Of a DNA stretch of 64,000 bases, positions 48,383 to 60,790 are shown one piece after another. Position 1 is the stretch's first letter; every line of letters starts with the position of its first letter. Under the pieces are notes generated by a model that was not told the origin of the DNA, did not search any database, and saw only the letters and a list, made by a program, of their open reading frames with translations. Origin of the DNA: Hetaerina americana (Eukaryota; Arthropoda; Insecta; Odonata; Calopterygidae); NCBI GenBank assembly GCA_022747635.1, contig JAKTNV010000003.1, positions 34,526,699 through 34,590,698 on the forward strand. Direction: 5' to 3'. A program made the position numbers and the translations under genes.

Positions 48383-50567
48383 CTGGGGGGTTGGATGTTT
48401 ATTCGATAAATATAGATGGTGTATATCATTTTTTATTTTCGCAAATACATAAGTTGATAAAGTAACATCGTAAGTAGTTTCTTTAAAAATAAATCCAGAG
48501 GAACAATGTAACTGAATAATCAATCGACGGCTTGATACAAGAAATTGCTCAGAATTAACAGTGGAGACATTTATCTAATTTTCGAATAACTTTTTCTGAT
48601 AAAAATTAAAATCACAAGTTTTGCAAAAACTGCTACATATCAGAGTCAACAGATGCTACTAACGATAAACCATTACTTAGTCCAAAAAGAATGCCAAGAG
48701 ATGAATACAAGATAATAGAATTTCGGTTACTACAAAAAGAACTATTCTAAATTGACCTTAAAATAAGTCAGCATCTCATTTGAAGGCCTTCGTGAGAAAT
48801 TAGAGTTTATTCTCAAATATATTTCCCGTGATAATGAAAGCATTCTGGATAAACGGACTCCCAGGAATGAAAGTCAAGAGTAACACTTTTTATTACAAAT
48901 CATGATTTTTACGACACATGGCAGAGAATCACCTCTTGAATAAAAAACCAAGTATAGATAACATAAAATATTTGCTAAATGAAACGGTATCTTTCAGGTC
49001 CTGCTTAGTGCCATAATTTCATTAGGGCAACCTATCTCACTGTGGACCCTCTTAGCTGAAATGATTTTTTTGGAGTTCGCGAAATATCACCACGAATTAT
49101 CTAACGCCATCTCACTAAACTCAACCGAAATTGGACTCTAGATAATAAAAACGATTGATTTTGTTTACAAACTGATGTGATGAATGGAAAAAAGCAATCA
49201 GACCACTATCAGAGGTTCTAGAAGAGAATGGAAGAGCATATTATTTACATGGTACAGTGCCATTAAATCAAACAGGTTTATTAAAAATTTCGCATCCATC
49301 GCATTGTGTGCTCATAAACTAGAAAAACGAGAAAAACTGCGTGAATGTGCTCTAACTCTTTTGATATCGTGCTGAGTATCACTCGTGCACAACGTGCTCT
49401 TCTTGGAGGTTAGCTTCGCTTTATTTCTCTTAATGAGACTCTGTAGATTTTTATCAAACTATTATACAAACCACGGATCTACAATAACCTTCTTTCTCTT
49501 CTTATGACATTGTCACCAATCGTATAACATGATCTGGAGATAAACAAGCCATGGTATATCTACAAACAAAAGAATGCTCGGACATCTCATCCTTAATCCG
49601 ATTTTGATTAAATGAGGACGGTATTACGAGGTTTACTAAGCCTACGTTCATGAAACTAAAGGAAATTGCGGAACGATGAGAGTCAGCAACCTTAACACAT
49701 AATTTACAGCACTTCTCTGATCACATGTACGAAACAGCCGCCACCACTTATATTTTGAATAGCAAACATTCTACTGCAAATGCACACTCACCCATTTGAT
49801 TCTTTTCAACTCTTATTCGGCTGTATTACTTACATATTTTACATTTTAATGAGCGCAGGTCATTGGTAAGTAAAATAATTAATTACTACTTCTACTCAAA
49901 AATAGTTACTTAAGGAGGTATACTAAGACTCCTTGACGCACTCCCCACGTGACGGCTCGCAGAGTTTAAGTTTGATGCAATTAATTGTGCGAAAAGCACA
50001 CGCCTTATGAACACTTGATCATTATTGCACTACTCTTTTGTAATTAAAGCTTATAATTATTTGTCTTTTTGATCACATGTTAATCAGCAGTTAAAGTATG
50101 GCATTAAAATCATTTAAAAGAAAATTAACGTTTAAATAATTTGTTAAGAATTATGATAAATCAACATTTCATCTAATAATACATCAAAGATCGCACCTAA
50201 TTTGCTAGAACTATTGCCTAGAGCTCGACGATGTTTTATTTATTATATCTTCCGTATAGTTTTTGGCAGTCGCGTTAATCCCATATAATGAATAGATAAG
50301 TCGAATGTAAGAATAATCTCGATTTTCCAAATTTGTTTTGATTGTTTTACTTAAATTTTCTCAGATATGAATTCCTCTCGATTTTTTCCTTAATACCGAA
50401 ATGAAAGGTTTTACGGTTAAGATAAGTTTTTCTGGAGGTTGAATAACAAAGTGTGATGAAAGATTCTGATACGCAACATTGCCATAAAATAATTCCTTTT
50501 CGTGACATACTGGAATCACAACAGGAAATATAAAAACTAATATTAGCTTATATAGCCTGCGTGGCAG
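48383..50567. other. AT-rich non-coding stretch, nothing recognised
   Basis: Only short unrelated open frames; no repeat boundary or RNA gene is seen. Confidence 0.5.
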
Positions 50568-50820
50568 CCCAGGAGGTAGCGTGGATAGGATCTCTCGGCT
50601 ACAGACCGAATCATCACGGGTAAAAATCTGGGTGATTACTCGTGGTCCTCCTGGCTAAACCCAAAGCACCGAAACTGTCTGAGGCAACTGTTTGGTCGCA
50701 CAGTGAAACAAACGTCTCCCTCTTTCTCGGAAAGTAAGAAATTGGCTCCCTGTAGCCAGCCATTAAATTCCCACTCTAAAATCTTCCCTTAATGCTCTAA
50801 CACAAAAAATCTACCTTATT
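50568..50820 (+). repeat. tRNA-derived SINE, second family
   Basis: The head has an A-box-like TGGCAGCCCAGGAGG at about 50,572 and a worn B-box position (gggtaaaaatctggg) near 50,620. A body containing cctcctggctaaaccca follows. Head spacing fits a tRNA-derived RNA polymerase III promoter. The sequence differs from the family A SINEs. Ends are approximate. Confidence 0.55.
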
Positions 50821-52417
50821 CAAACTAACATATAATGTAGCTTTACCTATCAGGTATGACCAGATCTGGGCTTGGTTGGAGATCAACTGTTATATCGCCT
50901 GTAAAATTCGCTCAGAAAAGAAATTCTGGTTCAACATTATTACTACGCTAGGGCTCTGGGGTTTAGTACGAAGCTTTAACTTTAGTTTCTCCAGAGGTGA
51001 AAAGGACCCGCAAGTCATTAGCCGAAAGCTTTGTCCACTGAGCATCCCGCCATTTTTCCATTTCCCTTAACTTCATATTTTGGGAAAAAATTCGAGTTCA
51101 CGTTCAAATTAACTTATAGAAACTATTACAATGTCTACTTTTATCGCCAATTCTTCCGGAATATTTAGGCCCCATATCTTTTTTGATTTTACGAAAATTG
51201 TTCGCGCAGTAATTACTGTAATACATTTAAACATATCTTACGGCCAATAAAACTCCTGTAATTATAACGCTAAAATTACGAGTATTGAGTTCTGAGAGTA
51301 AGGTCCTACCACTTAGTTAAAAACGGCAGAACATCTTTATTCTCATTCTCCATATATCCTCATATCCTATTCGAACTTTCTCAAAAAAATAATATTAGCG
51401 AATGATAACCTGCATTACGTGGTGGTAGTTGCATTACACATAAACTCAGAATAAACTGATTTAACATCCTTCATTGTATTCGATTTCCCAGACATAAGAA
51501 GGACCCCATTCTGGAAGTATGATTTACATTAATAATTTGCGACTACAGTTTTTATGAAGCTAGTACTCACTGAAAAAACTGATCTGGAAAACTGTCAGAA
51601 GCAAAATTTTGGATATTCTAATAGGTATCATGGGGCGATGAAGACCGAAATTATGGTAGAACCAGAAAGTTTAACCGACATTTTGTGCTGTTTATACGTG
51701 TATGTTTGTGATTGCGATTTTGTGAAATAGGCGATATGCTTCCAGTTAAGCACTTTTGAATTCGTTCAGTTTTGAAGTTAGGTTGCGGCGTAATTTCTTT
51801 CAACCTCAAAATAAAAACAGCTTTCCAGATCTACGTTCAAATGGGGCTAGAAATATAGCTATATTTTTATTTTTCATGCCAAAGATAAACATGGCAATTC
51901 ACTTAAATCAGGAAGGGGAAAATAGCCAATGTCGCACATGGTAAGAATCTAAGCTAAACTTTCAGATCAGTCTCAACACTGACGCCACGGAACTTAAAAT
52001 TAGTGACTATTTCTGGCGTGTAGTACCAACCCTAGAAGAATTATACTTTTCAGCACCACAGTAAAAATAAATAAGTGCATCAATGCAGTTACAGTGAAAC
52101 TTAGAACACCCTGCTTGATAATGGTCGGTCAGGTGACGGAATTAAGGCAAGGTGGTCAATGTAGTCGGTGGGGAAGGAGAAAGGGAGGGAGCAAGGCAAA
52201 GAATTCCGAGGCAGGAAGGAAAAAGTGGTTGGATGTTCCAGCACACACGCAGGGCACAAAAATCAGGGGCGGCAAATCGGTCTCTCAGCGACCATGGAAG
52301 GGAAACTTCGAGAGCGGGGACCCTCTCTAGATGAACCATGCCTTAGGATTTGTAGGCACATACATTACTATCATGTAGTAATTACTGTATATTTAAAATT
52401 CCATTTATTTCACGTGA
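50821..52417. other. Non-coding stretch, nothing recognised
   Basis: A purine-rich patch at about 52,130-52,330 gives overlapping frames in several registers with no recognisable product. Confidence 0.45.
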
Positions 52418-52850
52418 GGGATCAAAGCCGCCGGTCCTAATCCATTGAATTCTCACAATGAGACCCGAGGTCAAATCTCGTATTTGTTGTGGGTGACATT
52501 TCAGTGATATTCTGATACATATATGGATTTCGCGTGGAGAGGGCTTCAACTGTTGGCTCCTCTTCGTTGAGGCTGAGATAATGCTGAGGATGACTTTCGC
52601 TCCTCCCTTTCCTCACTCTCTGGCATCATACTTTCCAATGAAGAGAATGACTTCAATCATCGATCGTCTCCCCTCACACTCCAACCACCGCTTCCCAGAC
52701 GAAGGAGGAACGTACATGTGTAGGTTTGTATGTGTACTGGACCGGTGAAGTGTCCCCGGCAAGAACTTCCACTTCTTAAGCTTATGAGTCCTATAAAAGT
52801 GGTAGCAGTAGAAAGAGGATAGTTCAGTTTTAAGTGAACTTTGGTAGCTA
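52418..52850 (+). repeat. Possible tRNA-like SINE or other dispersed repeat
   Basis: Near 52,470 the phrase gaggtcaaatctcg resembles a B box. A body follows and ends just before a (TA)n tract at 52,854, as would be expected of a SINE with a TA tail. No clear A box was found, so this is weak. Confidence 0.3.
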
Positions 52851-52851
52851 A

Positions 52852-52853
<2 letters not shown>

Positions 52854-52891
<38 letters not shown>
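52854..52891. repeat. (TA)n microsatellite
   Basis: An uninterrupted TA tract of about 38 bp. Confidence 0.95.
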
Positions 52892-52893
<2 letters not shown>

Positions 52894-53162
52894 TCTCTTT
52901 CCGTTGTAGACATCAACCCGAAGCCTGATGTCAAGGCGATAGCGGGTCTAGAAAGCCTCAGAGGAAAGTTTAGCATTTTCACGTAAACAAAGATTTAAAA
53001 AAAAATTTCAAGTAACGTGAAATATCACATTATTTCACTAATTTAGGAATTGTAATGCCGTAGATCATAAAAAATAACAGGGTGGCATCGAGCCATTATT
53101 ATTAATTTTGCACTTAATTAAAACCAAATAATTTCCTTAAGCACTGTCTCTCCCATGCCCCC

Positions 53163-53335
53163 CTTGTGAAATTGACAATTTCAGATATATGGCCCGGTTC
53201 CTTTCCCTGTGTCGTCATCATTCAATTTTCTATCTTGTTCCAGTAGCCATTGATCACAGAATTACACTGATTGATTTCCAGATGGGGTTGTTCAAAGGCC
53301 TCGCCTGGGATTTGATCCCGAGAGCGGCCGGACGT
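53163..53335 (-). repeat. SINE family A-like fragment, minus strand
   Basis: On the minus strand the 3' part (53,163-53,222) matches the gtgaaattcac and ggaaaggaac blocks of the family A SINE. The head side keeps a B-box-like GGATCAAATCCC at about 53,320-53,308. About 80 bp between them does not match the family. Confidence 0.55.
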
Positions 53336-53342
53336 GAAACTC

Positions 53343-53445
53343 CACTGGTAGTCCAGTGAGTAGAGCGTTCGGCCATTCTCACCCCAGAAACCATAGTTGG
53401 CATATGGAAGGGAGCTGACTCTATTGCCCTTAATTTTATACACTC
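53343..53445 (+). repeat. SINE family A copy with internal deletion, plus strand
   Basis: The head ggtagtccagtgagtagagcg begins near 53,346 and jumps directly to the agaaaccatagttggcatatgg block at about 53,385, so B box and mid-body are missing. It lies head-to-head with the minus-strand fragment ending at 53,335. Confidence 0.6.
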
Positions 53446-53686
53446 TAAGTTAATATATACCATTAAGTAACAAATAATATGTGAGATTCGAGCCAGGAAG
53501 AAATCTTGCCTTGACCCTAAATCTTGACCTTAGGTATTTTATTCCGAAATGGCGACAACGGCGAGATTATATTCTATGAAGAATTAGCTCATTTATGATA
53601 AATTGTTTATGTTTCTTTGTAAGTACTTCACTATACCAGCGATTCACTAAAATATTTGTCTCCTTAGAGTACATAATAGCTTTTCC
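53446..53686. other. AT-rich spacer, nothing recognised
   Basis: No feature is supported between the SINE fragment and the next insertion. Confidence 0.5.
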
Positions 53687-53696
53687 ACATTTCGAC

Positions 53697-53902
53697 TACT
53701 TGAGGTGCTTTGTGGAGGGCACTTTGAGTGAGTACGCCGTCCGTCGGATGGGACGTTAAGCCGCGGACCCCTTGGCGCCTTTCGTAAAGAGTAGGCTAAT
53801 GCCGACGCCGGGTTTCTCTCCACCCTTCATCCTTTCCTGTCCATCCCCTATGGCGCAAATGACCTTAGCTGTCGGTCGCCTCCCCTCAAAACTACTACTA
53901 CT
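53697..53902 (+). repeat. Short retroposon with (ACT)n tail and target duplication
   Basis: A 206-bp element lies between identical 10-bp direct repeats, acatttcgac, at 53,687-53,696 and 53,903-53,912. The body includes a GC-rich conserved-looking core (gatgggacgttaagccgcgg at about 53,748) and ends in an (ACT)n tail at 53,891-53,902. A microsatellite tail with a flanking duplication is the mark of LINE-driven retroposition. The lack of a visible tRNA head suggests 5' truncation. I believe this core is widespread in arthropod genomes but cannot name the family. Confidence 0.8.
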
Positions 53903-53912
53903 ACATTTCGAC

Positions 53913-55840
53913 ATGTGTACCTTTCAAAACCTATATCAAAATGCTTTCACACGGAGGTAACTTTTCTACGGAATTATTTAAATGTTTTTAAGTATTCACA
54001 ACTATATTAAAACAAAAAGCTATATTCAACAAAAATAAAATCGTGAAGAATAAACACAAATATATTTGAATTTTTGACTTACTAAATGATTTCTCGGAAA
54101 CCCCAGTTAGGTAACAAATTAGGAACTGTTTTAATTTAATTGTCGTTTTATCGTGGATATCAAAAGAGCAGAATAAAATCCTTCAGGGTATTCGATTACC
54201 TTTCATATTGTCAAGTGAGATTAGGTTATTAATAGTCGCTACTGAACAAAATTAGTATAGGAGATTCACAAATAGAATATAGAATACAAGTAGACAAGTA
54301 CACAAGTAGAATATTTTTTAATATTCAATCAAATCAGGATAGTTACAAATTGAGTATGAAAACGAATTTTATGACCGTAAAATTAGCTTATATTACATTT
54401 AAATTAAAATTTGCACGCAAGTTGCATGCGCGCAGAACAGTCGCTCAACATGCCATGACTGAATGAGTGACGACTACATTTAGGATAGTGGCGACGTAAT
54501 GGTTAAAAATTCCAACATCTCATGATTCGTTCGTCATTCAAAACTCGCACACGTTATAACAGCAGGAATATTACCGAGAATTTTGAAGAATGGACGAATC
54601 TGAACCATAAAACATTTCGATATATAATTCTGGATCGCTAATTTCATTGTTTCCAAAAAATCGTCCACTTTTAACATGCTTTGCTTTGATCGAAATATCA
54701 AAATGTCAGAGAAATCCTTGAATTAACTTCGGTGAATATTACCTTCATCGAGGCATTGATTTATTCCAGTCTATCACCTGCTATTCAAAGGTTCTCTCAA
54801 TCTTTTCCTTCCAACACGTTTATGTGTGATGAAGTGATGGCCATATCTCATCTTCAAAGAGCGCCACAGCTATTCTTGGCACGTTCGCCAGCGCCAGAGA
54901 TACGACATCCGTTTATATTTTGCCTTCTATAAATGCTCTTGAGCGAACTACCTTTTCACGAACTTCAATGGATAAACTACAATGGAAAAATTTATCGTAA
55001 TGATGAAACTATTTCTAGAAATTTGAAGAATTTAACCGAACATGGTGAGTAACTTAGCTCAGCATAGTATAAGAGTTCCTCTTAAGCTGTCACAAATAAA
55101 TATGCAGTTAAATCGTTTATTAATTCTTTGGTTAGTTACCGCATGTTTAAGAATTGTGTATATTTAAGTAGAACTGTATTTGTGAATCCAACGATGATAA
55201 CGAATCGTTCATCTATTTATAATGAGTCACACTGCACTACAGGAAAGCTAACTGAAAACTAATGGAAAGCCAACATAGCCAGAGCTACTCTTAGGCAAAC
55301 CTGTGGTCACCGAAGCCAGAAATGTTTATAGCAGATTATGCATCATTTATGCTCAGCTTAGGAGAGATATCCTACGATGACTTTTTCCCACACACTGAGA
55401 AGCAAAAAGTTGATGATTTGGTAAATGTAACTGCTTCCCTGCTCTAGTCATGGTCATGGCGCTATTTCTGCCACGGCGATACAATGAGAATATCCGTAAT
55501 CATAAAACTAGAGTATTGTACAGACATGGACCAAACTAGAGTATTATTTTTATGATGGCTCTTATCTCCATGACCAGAATAAAATGCATACGCTTCAGTG
55601 TTCGTAAACCTATGAGCGCAATGATCTTGAAGTTTTCATTCGGGATCCCTGACTATGGAGGGGACTGAGGCAAGGGAGGTTTAGGGCAACGATGAACGTT
55701 TTGTCATCTCGTTCCACGTTAGGTACAGATTTATTTCGAGTGGTAATAGAGGAAATAAATTGAGTTTTTGCGATTGCAGTGGGGTTCACTTGTTAACGGT
55801 GCAACCTAAATTGAAAACAGAACGTAATTTTAGGTATAAA
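53913..55840. other. AT-rich non-coding stretch, nothing recognised
   Basis: No exon, RNA gene or bounded repeat is recognised. Confidence 0.5.
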
Positions 55841-55909
55841 CGAGAGGAGAGAGAGAGAGGAGATGAAAGAGGACAAAAAAGAGAGAGAGGGAAGGGGCTG
55901 AGAGAGATG
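55841..55909. repeat. Purine-rich (GA)n tract
   Basis: An imperfect GA-rich run on the plus strand (gagaggagagagagagagg and similar). The Ser/Leu/Pro-rich minus-strand frame across it is a product of this composition. Confidence 0.85.
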
Positions 55910-58600
55910 TTGGCTGAGGGATGAGGTAGTCGGCCGTGGAAGGCTTGTGAGCGAGTGGGAGGCAGGATCAGGGAGATAAAAGGAACGGAGGAGAATATAA
56001 TAAAGTATGCATTTGATTCCGGCAGGCTAAGGGAAAGAGCGCGGAGAACCCAAACGTGGAAATTTAACTCCAAAATTGAAATTTATTCCTCGCATACATC
56101 GTAAGATAAATTTTTAAGTTCCTCAGAACATGCAGAACATTGCTCATCAGCACTGATCATACAAGAAACTCACGCGCCATTCTAATTTAGGACTGAAACT
56201 AGTGAAAAACACATCCGAAGTAGATGAACCTGATATATTTTCGGCCTCACATTTTTTTCTTATCTTTTTATCGTAGCGAACGCGGTTAATTTTGAAAAAA
56301 ATACATCTAATTGCGGAGGTGTGACCTGTGCTCGTGCTAATAAGATTCTTAGCCCGAACGAACCCCAATTCTTTATCGAGGATTAAATGAAATAAAATTA
56401 CTAATGAAATGAAGGAGAGTAGAACATTATATCTTCCAGTAGTTAAAAGAGCTGTTCTCCGGCAAGGTTCAAAACTACAGTAGAGGCTAAGTTGAAGATT
56501 AATCGTACAATGACAAAATAAAAAATAGTCTTAAATTGTAACTGACAATATAAATTCCATTTAGGTGAAGCGTGATCGTAATAGCAAAGTTCAACTGTTA
56601 ATTATCCATTAAATAAAAGAATATTTATCAAAATAAAGCCAAAATTCCAGTATTAAACTACTATTAGTTTTTGGTTTTAATTATTCCGCAGCCTGATTAA
56701 CAAATTGTTACATGCAGCCCTCTATGATTCCCTAACCAATGCTAATTTTCACACGTCATGACAGCTCTTACGTTTCTCACACCTCTTTATTTGGTCAGCA
56801 AATTTGACTCATGGTCTTCCTACTGTTGCCTTTCATACTATTTTCCTTTCTACCGAGAGCCTTCAGAGAGAAGAAACTCAAAATTTACTGTGATTACTTG
56901 TGTAAGTTTAAAACTATGCCAAAAGTTACCGCAAAACTATGCCAAAAGTTACCGCTAAAAGTAGGCGTTTACCCGCATTAGTTACGCTAGCAGCAGAAGA
57001 AAATTAAGCCTATCAAACAACTAATCCAACTAATTATCCTAATTGATTCTAAAGTTACATTTAATTTCAGATGTTATCGCTAGAATCAAAGTCATCGTAA
57101 TGGAATAGAATAAGGTGTAACTTCAAAATTTCGAGTGTTATTTTATTATCACAATAAAACCAATCACCAAGTATCGGTCTCCTGACTCCATATATTATGC
57201 CATAATTAAATATGAGAAATTATAAAACTCTTTGTTTTATTACATATTCTCAGAATCTGAACTCGTATAAAACACTAATAACGTAAGAAAGGATCAGGAG
57301 ATAATTCAATAATTTACTATTAACCTGAGAGGAAAACAAATGTTGAACACGTCAGGGATAAAAAAATGGCACGGATTACCGTAAATCGGAGTTATAAAAT
57401 GGGTTAGCCTAAATGTTAGTGTTTGAAGCAATTAATGCAGTGCTCTATCATCACCCAACTGCTCGAATACTTTGGTCAAATATGCTAGTTATAAATACAT
57501 ACGAGCTTCTTTCAGAGAATGGGACTCTCCGCAAAAACAATCGGAACGGATAAATAAGCGATGAAAATGAAATTGTATTTTTACTCGCTTTTTGAGCGGC
57601 ATGCGTGTGTAAATAGTGTGTAGTTGCTAAATATTGCCAATAATCTTGTAATTTTGTCTAAATGTCCAAGAAAAAGTCCCATTAAAGGAATTGTTTAATA
57701 TGAAAACGACTGAAGAGGGAATTTTACACATGACTCACACACTAAATTATTTGCAACTTAATTAGTATATAAGTATGAAACTCTAAAATATCAATAGTGA
57801 AAGTTCATATCCATATAGCCATAGCATAGGTTGGTTCCCCCTTGAAAAATAGAAGTTCTCTATTCATATTTTAAGGTTACTTCGGTGAATATTACGAATG
57901 TATATATTATGAAGTTATCACCGTCAAAGATGAAGAAGTGCTTTCAAGTAGAAATCTTCAAACTGCTTGAGGTTTAAGAGATGCATCAAATTTGAAAACC
58001 GAAATTGAAAATAACACTTAAACAATAATTCAAGAACAAATAATGTCGGTAAAGATAAAGAGCACGAGGTACAGAGGCGCTATACACAAAGTTAACGGAG
58101 ATAAAATTAGTGTTTACCCTTTTACACTAAACGTTTACGATAATCAATGGGAAATGTTACAAATGAGAGACACAAAAAGGCTTAATCTAAGAAGCTGACT
58201 TAGAAAACTCCGAAGCATTATTTTTAATTAATACATATGTTTAAGCTATTTCTTAATTACAGTGAAATGGATTTAATTATGCAAAATAACACAAGCATAA
58301 GCAAGTGTATTTGGAAAAAGTACACACAATTTGACAATATTTGCATGCAGAATCAAGGTCAAGTTCATTGCAGCAAAATAACTTCATATGTTTGACTTGA
58401 AAAATCTGTGACAAGGGATAATGAAGGCGTTAAAGATAAATAATGGAAGCTTACTTACGTTTCGCTTCGCCCATCAATGGGAATATCTCTTCCGTCACCG
58501 CTTAGGCCTTTATATATATATTTGCAGCACTATTAGAGGCCGATAACCACTCATCGAAAAAAATTATTGTGTGTCACTAAATTGCTCCTAACACGCGTAC
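55910..58600. other. AT-rich non-coding stretch, nothing recognised
   Basis: The only item of note is a 23-bp unit starting aaaactatgcc, repeated twice in tandem at 56,910-56,932 and 56,933-56,955. Confidence 0.5.
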
Positions 58601-59700
58601 TCTCGAGTCAAAGTCCGCGTTTCGGAAGTTGAAAAGTGGGTTGTATGAATGCGTTACGCAGGCATTCAAGTCACACAAGCCCTGGGGCGGAGGTCCCAAA
58701 GACGATCGGATTGGCAAATTTGGGAGGAGAGGGGGGAAGCAATGAACGTAGAGAGATGGGCGTGAAGAAGACCTCGTCCCGGCACCGCGGCCCTCTCCAC
58801 TCGCGACCAAAACAAAGGCTAATATCGCACCACAGGGAGGGAGCGACACCCGCCGGATAGTCCGCCGGTAGATCGAGGTTGGGGTCTCGCACTTAAAAAG
58901 AGTTCACCTTCGGGCCACCGGGTGGGAGATACCGGGCCGTGAGTGCAGCACCACAGCGATGAGAAACGCTGTCGCAGTCGTCGCGGGGAGCGACACCGAA
59001 CGACAATAAAGAGGGTCCGATAACCAAAAGGGCCCGTCTTCGACCTCCGCGACCCTCCCTTCACTCCCGGCACTCGCCGCACCCCTCCTGCCTGCCCCGT
59101 TTTAGTCCTCGGCGGCGAGTCGACCTTCCGCCTCCAGCCTCCCTCCGTCCCCCCACCACCACCGCCGCTCCCCTCGCCGCCGCGCCTTCCGGAGGCCCCA
59201 CGGCGATCCCCGCCGCCCACCTCCCGGAGGCCGCCGCAACGAGCGACCGCGGCCGCCGCCCCCGCCCCCGGGCGGCCTCTGCCCCCGTCTCGTACGGTCG
59301 CCGCCGCGATCGCCGGCCGCCCTGTCGGCGGGGGGCAGTCGTGAGACGCGGTCCTGTGGCCCCTGCGTCCCCGGCCGCTCCTCCTCCGGTGGCCGACGAA
59401 CGCCTATCGGCATGGCACACCTGCTTCGCTCTCGGGCTCTCCGGCACGGCTCTCTGCGCGGTGTCGGCAACGCGCCGCCCCGGCCTCAGCAGCCGTCGCC
59501 GCCGGGGACGACGCCCATCGAGACCGCTGCACTATGCACCCGGAGATGTCTTCACTGCAGATGGCCCGAGTACTGGCGTTGTCCGCCTCCGGGGAGGTGG
59601 GGAAGGGAGCGCTGGAGGGGGCGCGGGCGGGCCCCTCTCCGGGCAGCCGCCCCTCCGCCCCCCCAACGACACCCACCCCCAGCACCATCACACTGCAAAG
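58601..59700. promoter_or_regulatory. CpG island, candidate promoter and first exon
   Basis: GC content and CpG density rise sharply from about 58,610 and drop at about 59,700, with AT-rich sequence on both sides. Frames are open on both strands over most of it, as expected from composition. The size and sharp edges fit a promoter with a GC-rich first exon. No TATA box or other core element is identified. Confidence 0.45.
59534..59699 (+). CDS. Candidate first coding exon, unknown product
   Basis: An ATG at 59,534 (MHPEMSSLQMARVLALSASG) opens 55 codons ending in a Pro/Ser/Thr-rich stretch (SAPPTTPTPSTITLQ). It stops after the first base of a codon at a possible splice donor, CAAA|GTAAAA at 59,700. 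Further ATGs at codons 5 and 10 are alternative starts. The exon lies at the 3' edge of the CpG island, where a first coding exon would be expected. I do not recognise the protein. Two other plus-strand frames and one minus-strand frame are also open here, so this is a weak call based on position and donor only. Confidence 0.25.
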
Positions 59701-60435
59701 TAAAAAAAGATGCTATGAAGAATGCCGCTGGGGCGCTCGGATGCCCAACGATCCTTGTGATTTTTTTCAGGGGTCAGTGAACTCGTACGGTCATAAATGA
59801 ACTCAATACCGACGTTCACTTTCTTATTTAAGTGTAGGAGAGAAGTTTCATTGCATTATTATGCACACATCACAAGATGTGGCAAGCAACAATTACCACT
59901 GATTTCAAAGAACCACAGAAGTCTCAACAGTAACTGATGTCTCTATGATTACAGTTCTTCTTGTGTACGAGTCAGTAAAAAATTTACAACCAATTGGTAA
60001 GAAAATAAAAATCAGGAGTGAATAGTTAGTTCAATCAACTACAAATATCAAGCATTTTCCGAGCTGATGATCCATTATTTTACACATTCTTCAGTTTTCA
60101 AGGTTAATATTAAAAAAGGCAATGGGCTCTTGGAAAAGGTGATGAAATGACGAGACTAAAAGAGAGGTTTTGGCTCTGATTTCCTGCCTCGTCCTTGAAA
60201 TGAATACTTGCACAATCAATGAGAAAACTTCCTTCGTGGAGAAAACACGAATTTGGCTTCGATATAAATAGCGCTAAGGATGATAATTCCAAGCTAGCAC
60301 AGGACAAGGTTGTTTGACGGCGCCATATTTATATTTTCCAAGTTTTATGCGGAAGAATAATCTGAGCAGCTCTCGAGAGTATTGACATAACCTTGAGTGT
60401 TAGTGTACGTGCACACACACACTAATTATAATTAT
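59701..60435. other. Non-coding stretch, nothing firm
   Basis: A tgtgatttttttcag sequence ending at 59,770 resembles a splice acceptor, but an exon beginning there would stop within about nine codons. Nothing else is recognised. Confidence 0.4.
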
Positions 60436-60476
60436 CTATATATATTTATATTTATATATATATATATATATATATC
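60436..60476. repeat. (TA)n microsatellite
   Basis: An interrupted TA tract of about 40 bp lying just before the hairpin. Confidence 0.9.
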
Positions 60477-60514
60477 TTCGAAATGGAACGCTCTTCGGCA
60501 ACGCACAAAAATAT

Positions 60515-60677
60515 AAAAACACAGATGTAGATTTTTAAACCATAGAGACACAAAGAAAGGACACTCACAATATGTTGTTTTGACATTTCGACGACACGGT
60601 GAGCCGTCAAAATGTCAAAACAACATATTGTGAGTGACCTTTCTTTGTGTCTCTATGGTTTAATAATCTTCATCTGT

Positions 60678-60683
<6 letters not shown>
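60515..60683. repeat. Long near-perfect inverted repeat (hairpin)
   Basis: Left arm 60,515-60,593 and right arm 60,605-60,683 are reverse complements with only a few mismatches and a small indel near the outer end. The central 11-base loop is 60,594-60,604. The arms include aaaccatagagacacaaag (left) and its complement ctttgtgtctctatggttt (right). (TA)n tracts lie on both sides. This could be a foldback MITE inserted at a TA site, or a piece of a larger repeat. No coding sequence is present. Confidence 0.9.
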
Positions 60684-60725
<42 letters not shown>

Positions 60726-60790
60726 GCACATTTTACAGGTATAATATATACACACACACACATTTCACAAGTATGATATACACACACATA
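60680..60790. repeat. Compound (TA)n/(CA)n microsatellite
   Basis: A TA tract to about 60,714 is followed by CA runs and two similar phrases, (c)attttacaggtataata and catttcacaagtatgata, each followed by more CA repeats. Confidence 0.9.

Noticed and set aside
59061..59470. Arg/Gly-rich minus-strand frames in the CpG island
   Set aside because: Overlapping frames are open on both strands, as expected of high GC. No conserved motif is visible.
59700..59770. A 71-bp intron joining the candidate exon to sequence at 59,771
   Set aside because: Donor-like and acceptor-like sequences exist, but splicing them reaches a stop after about nine codons and nothing else supports it.
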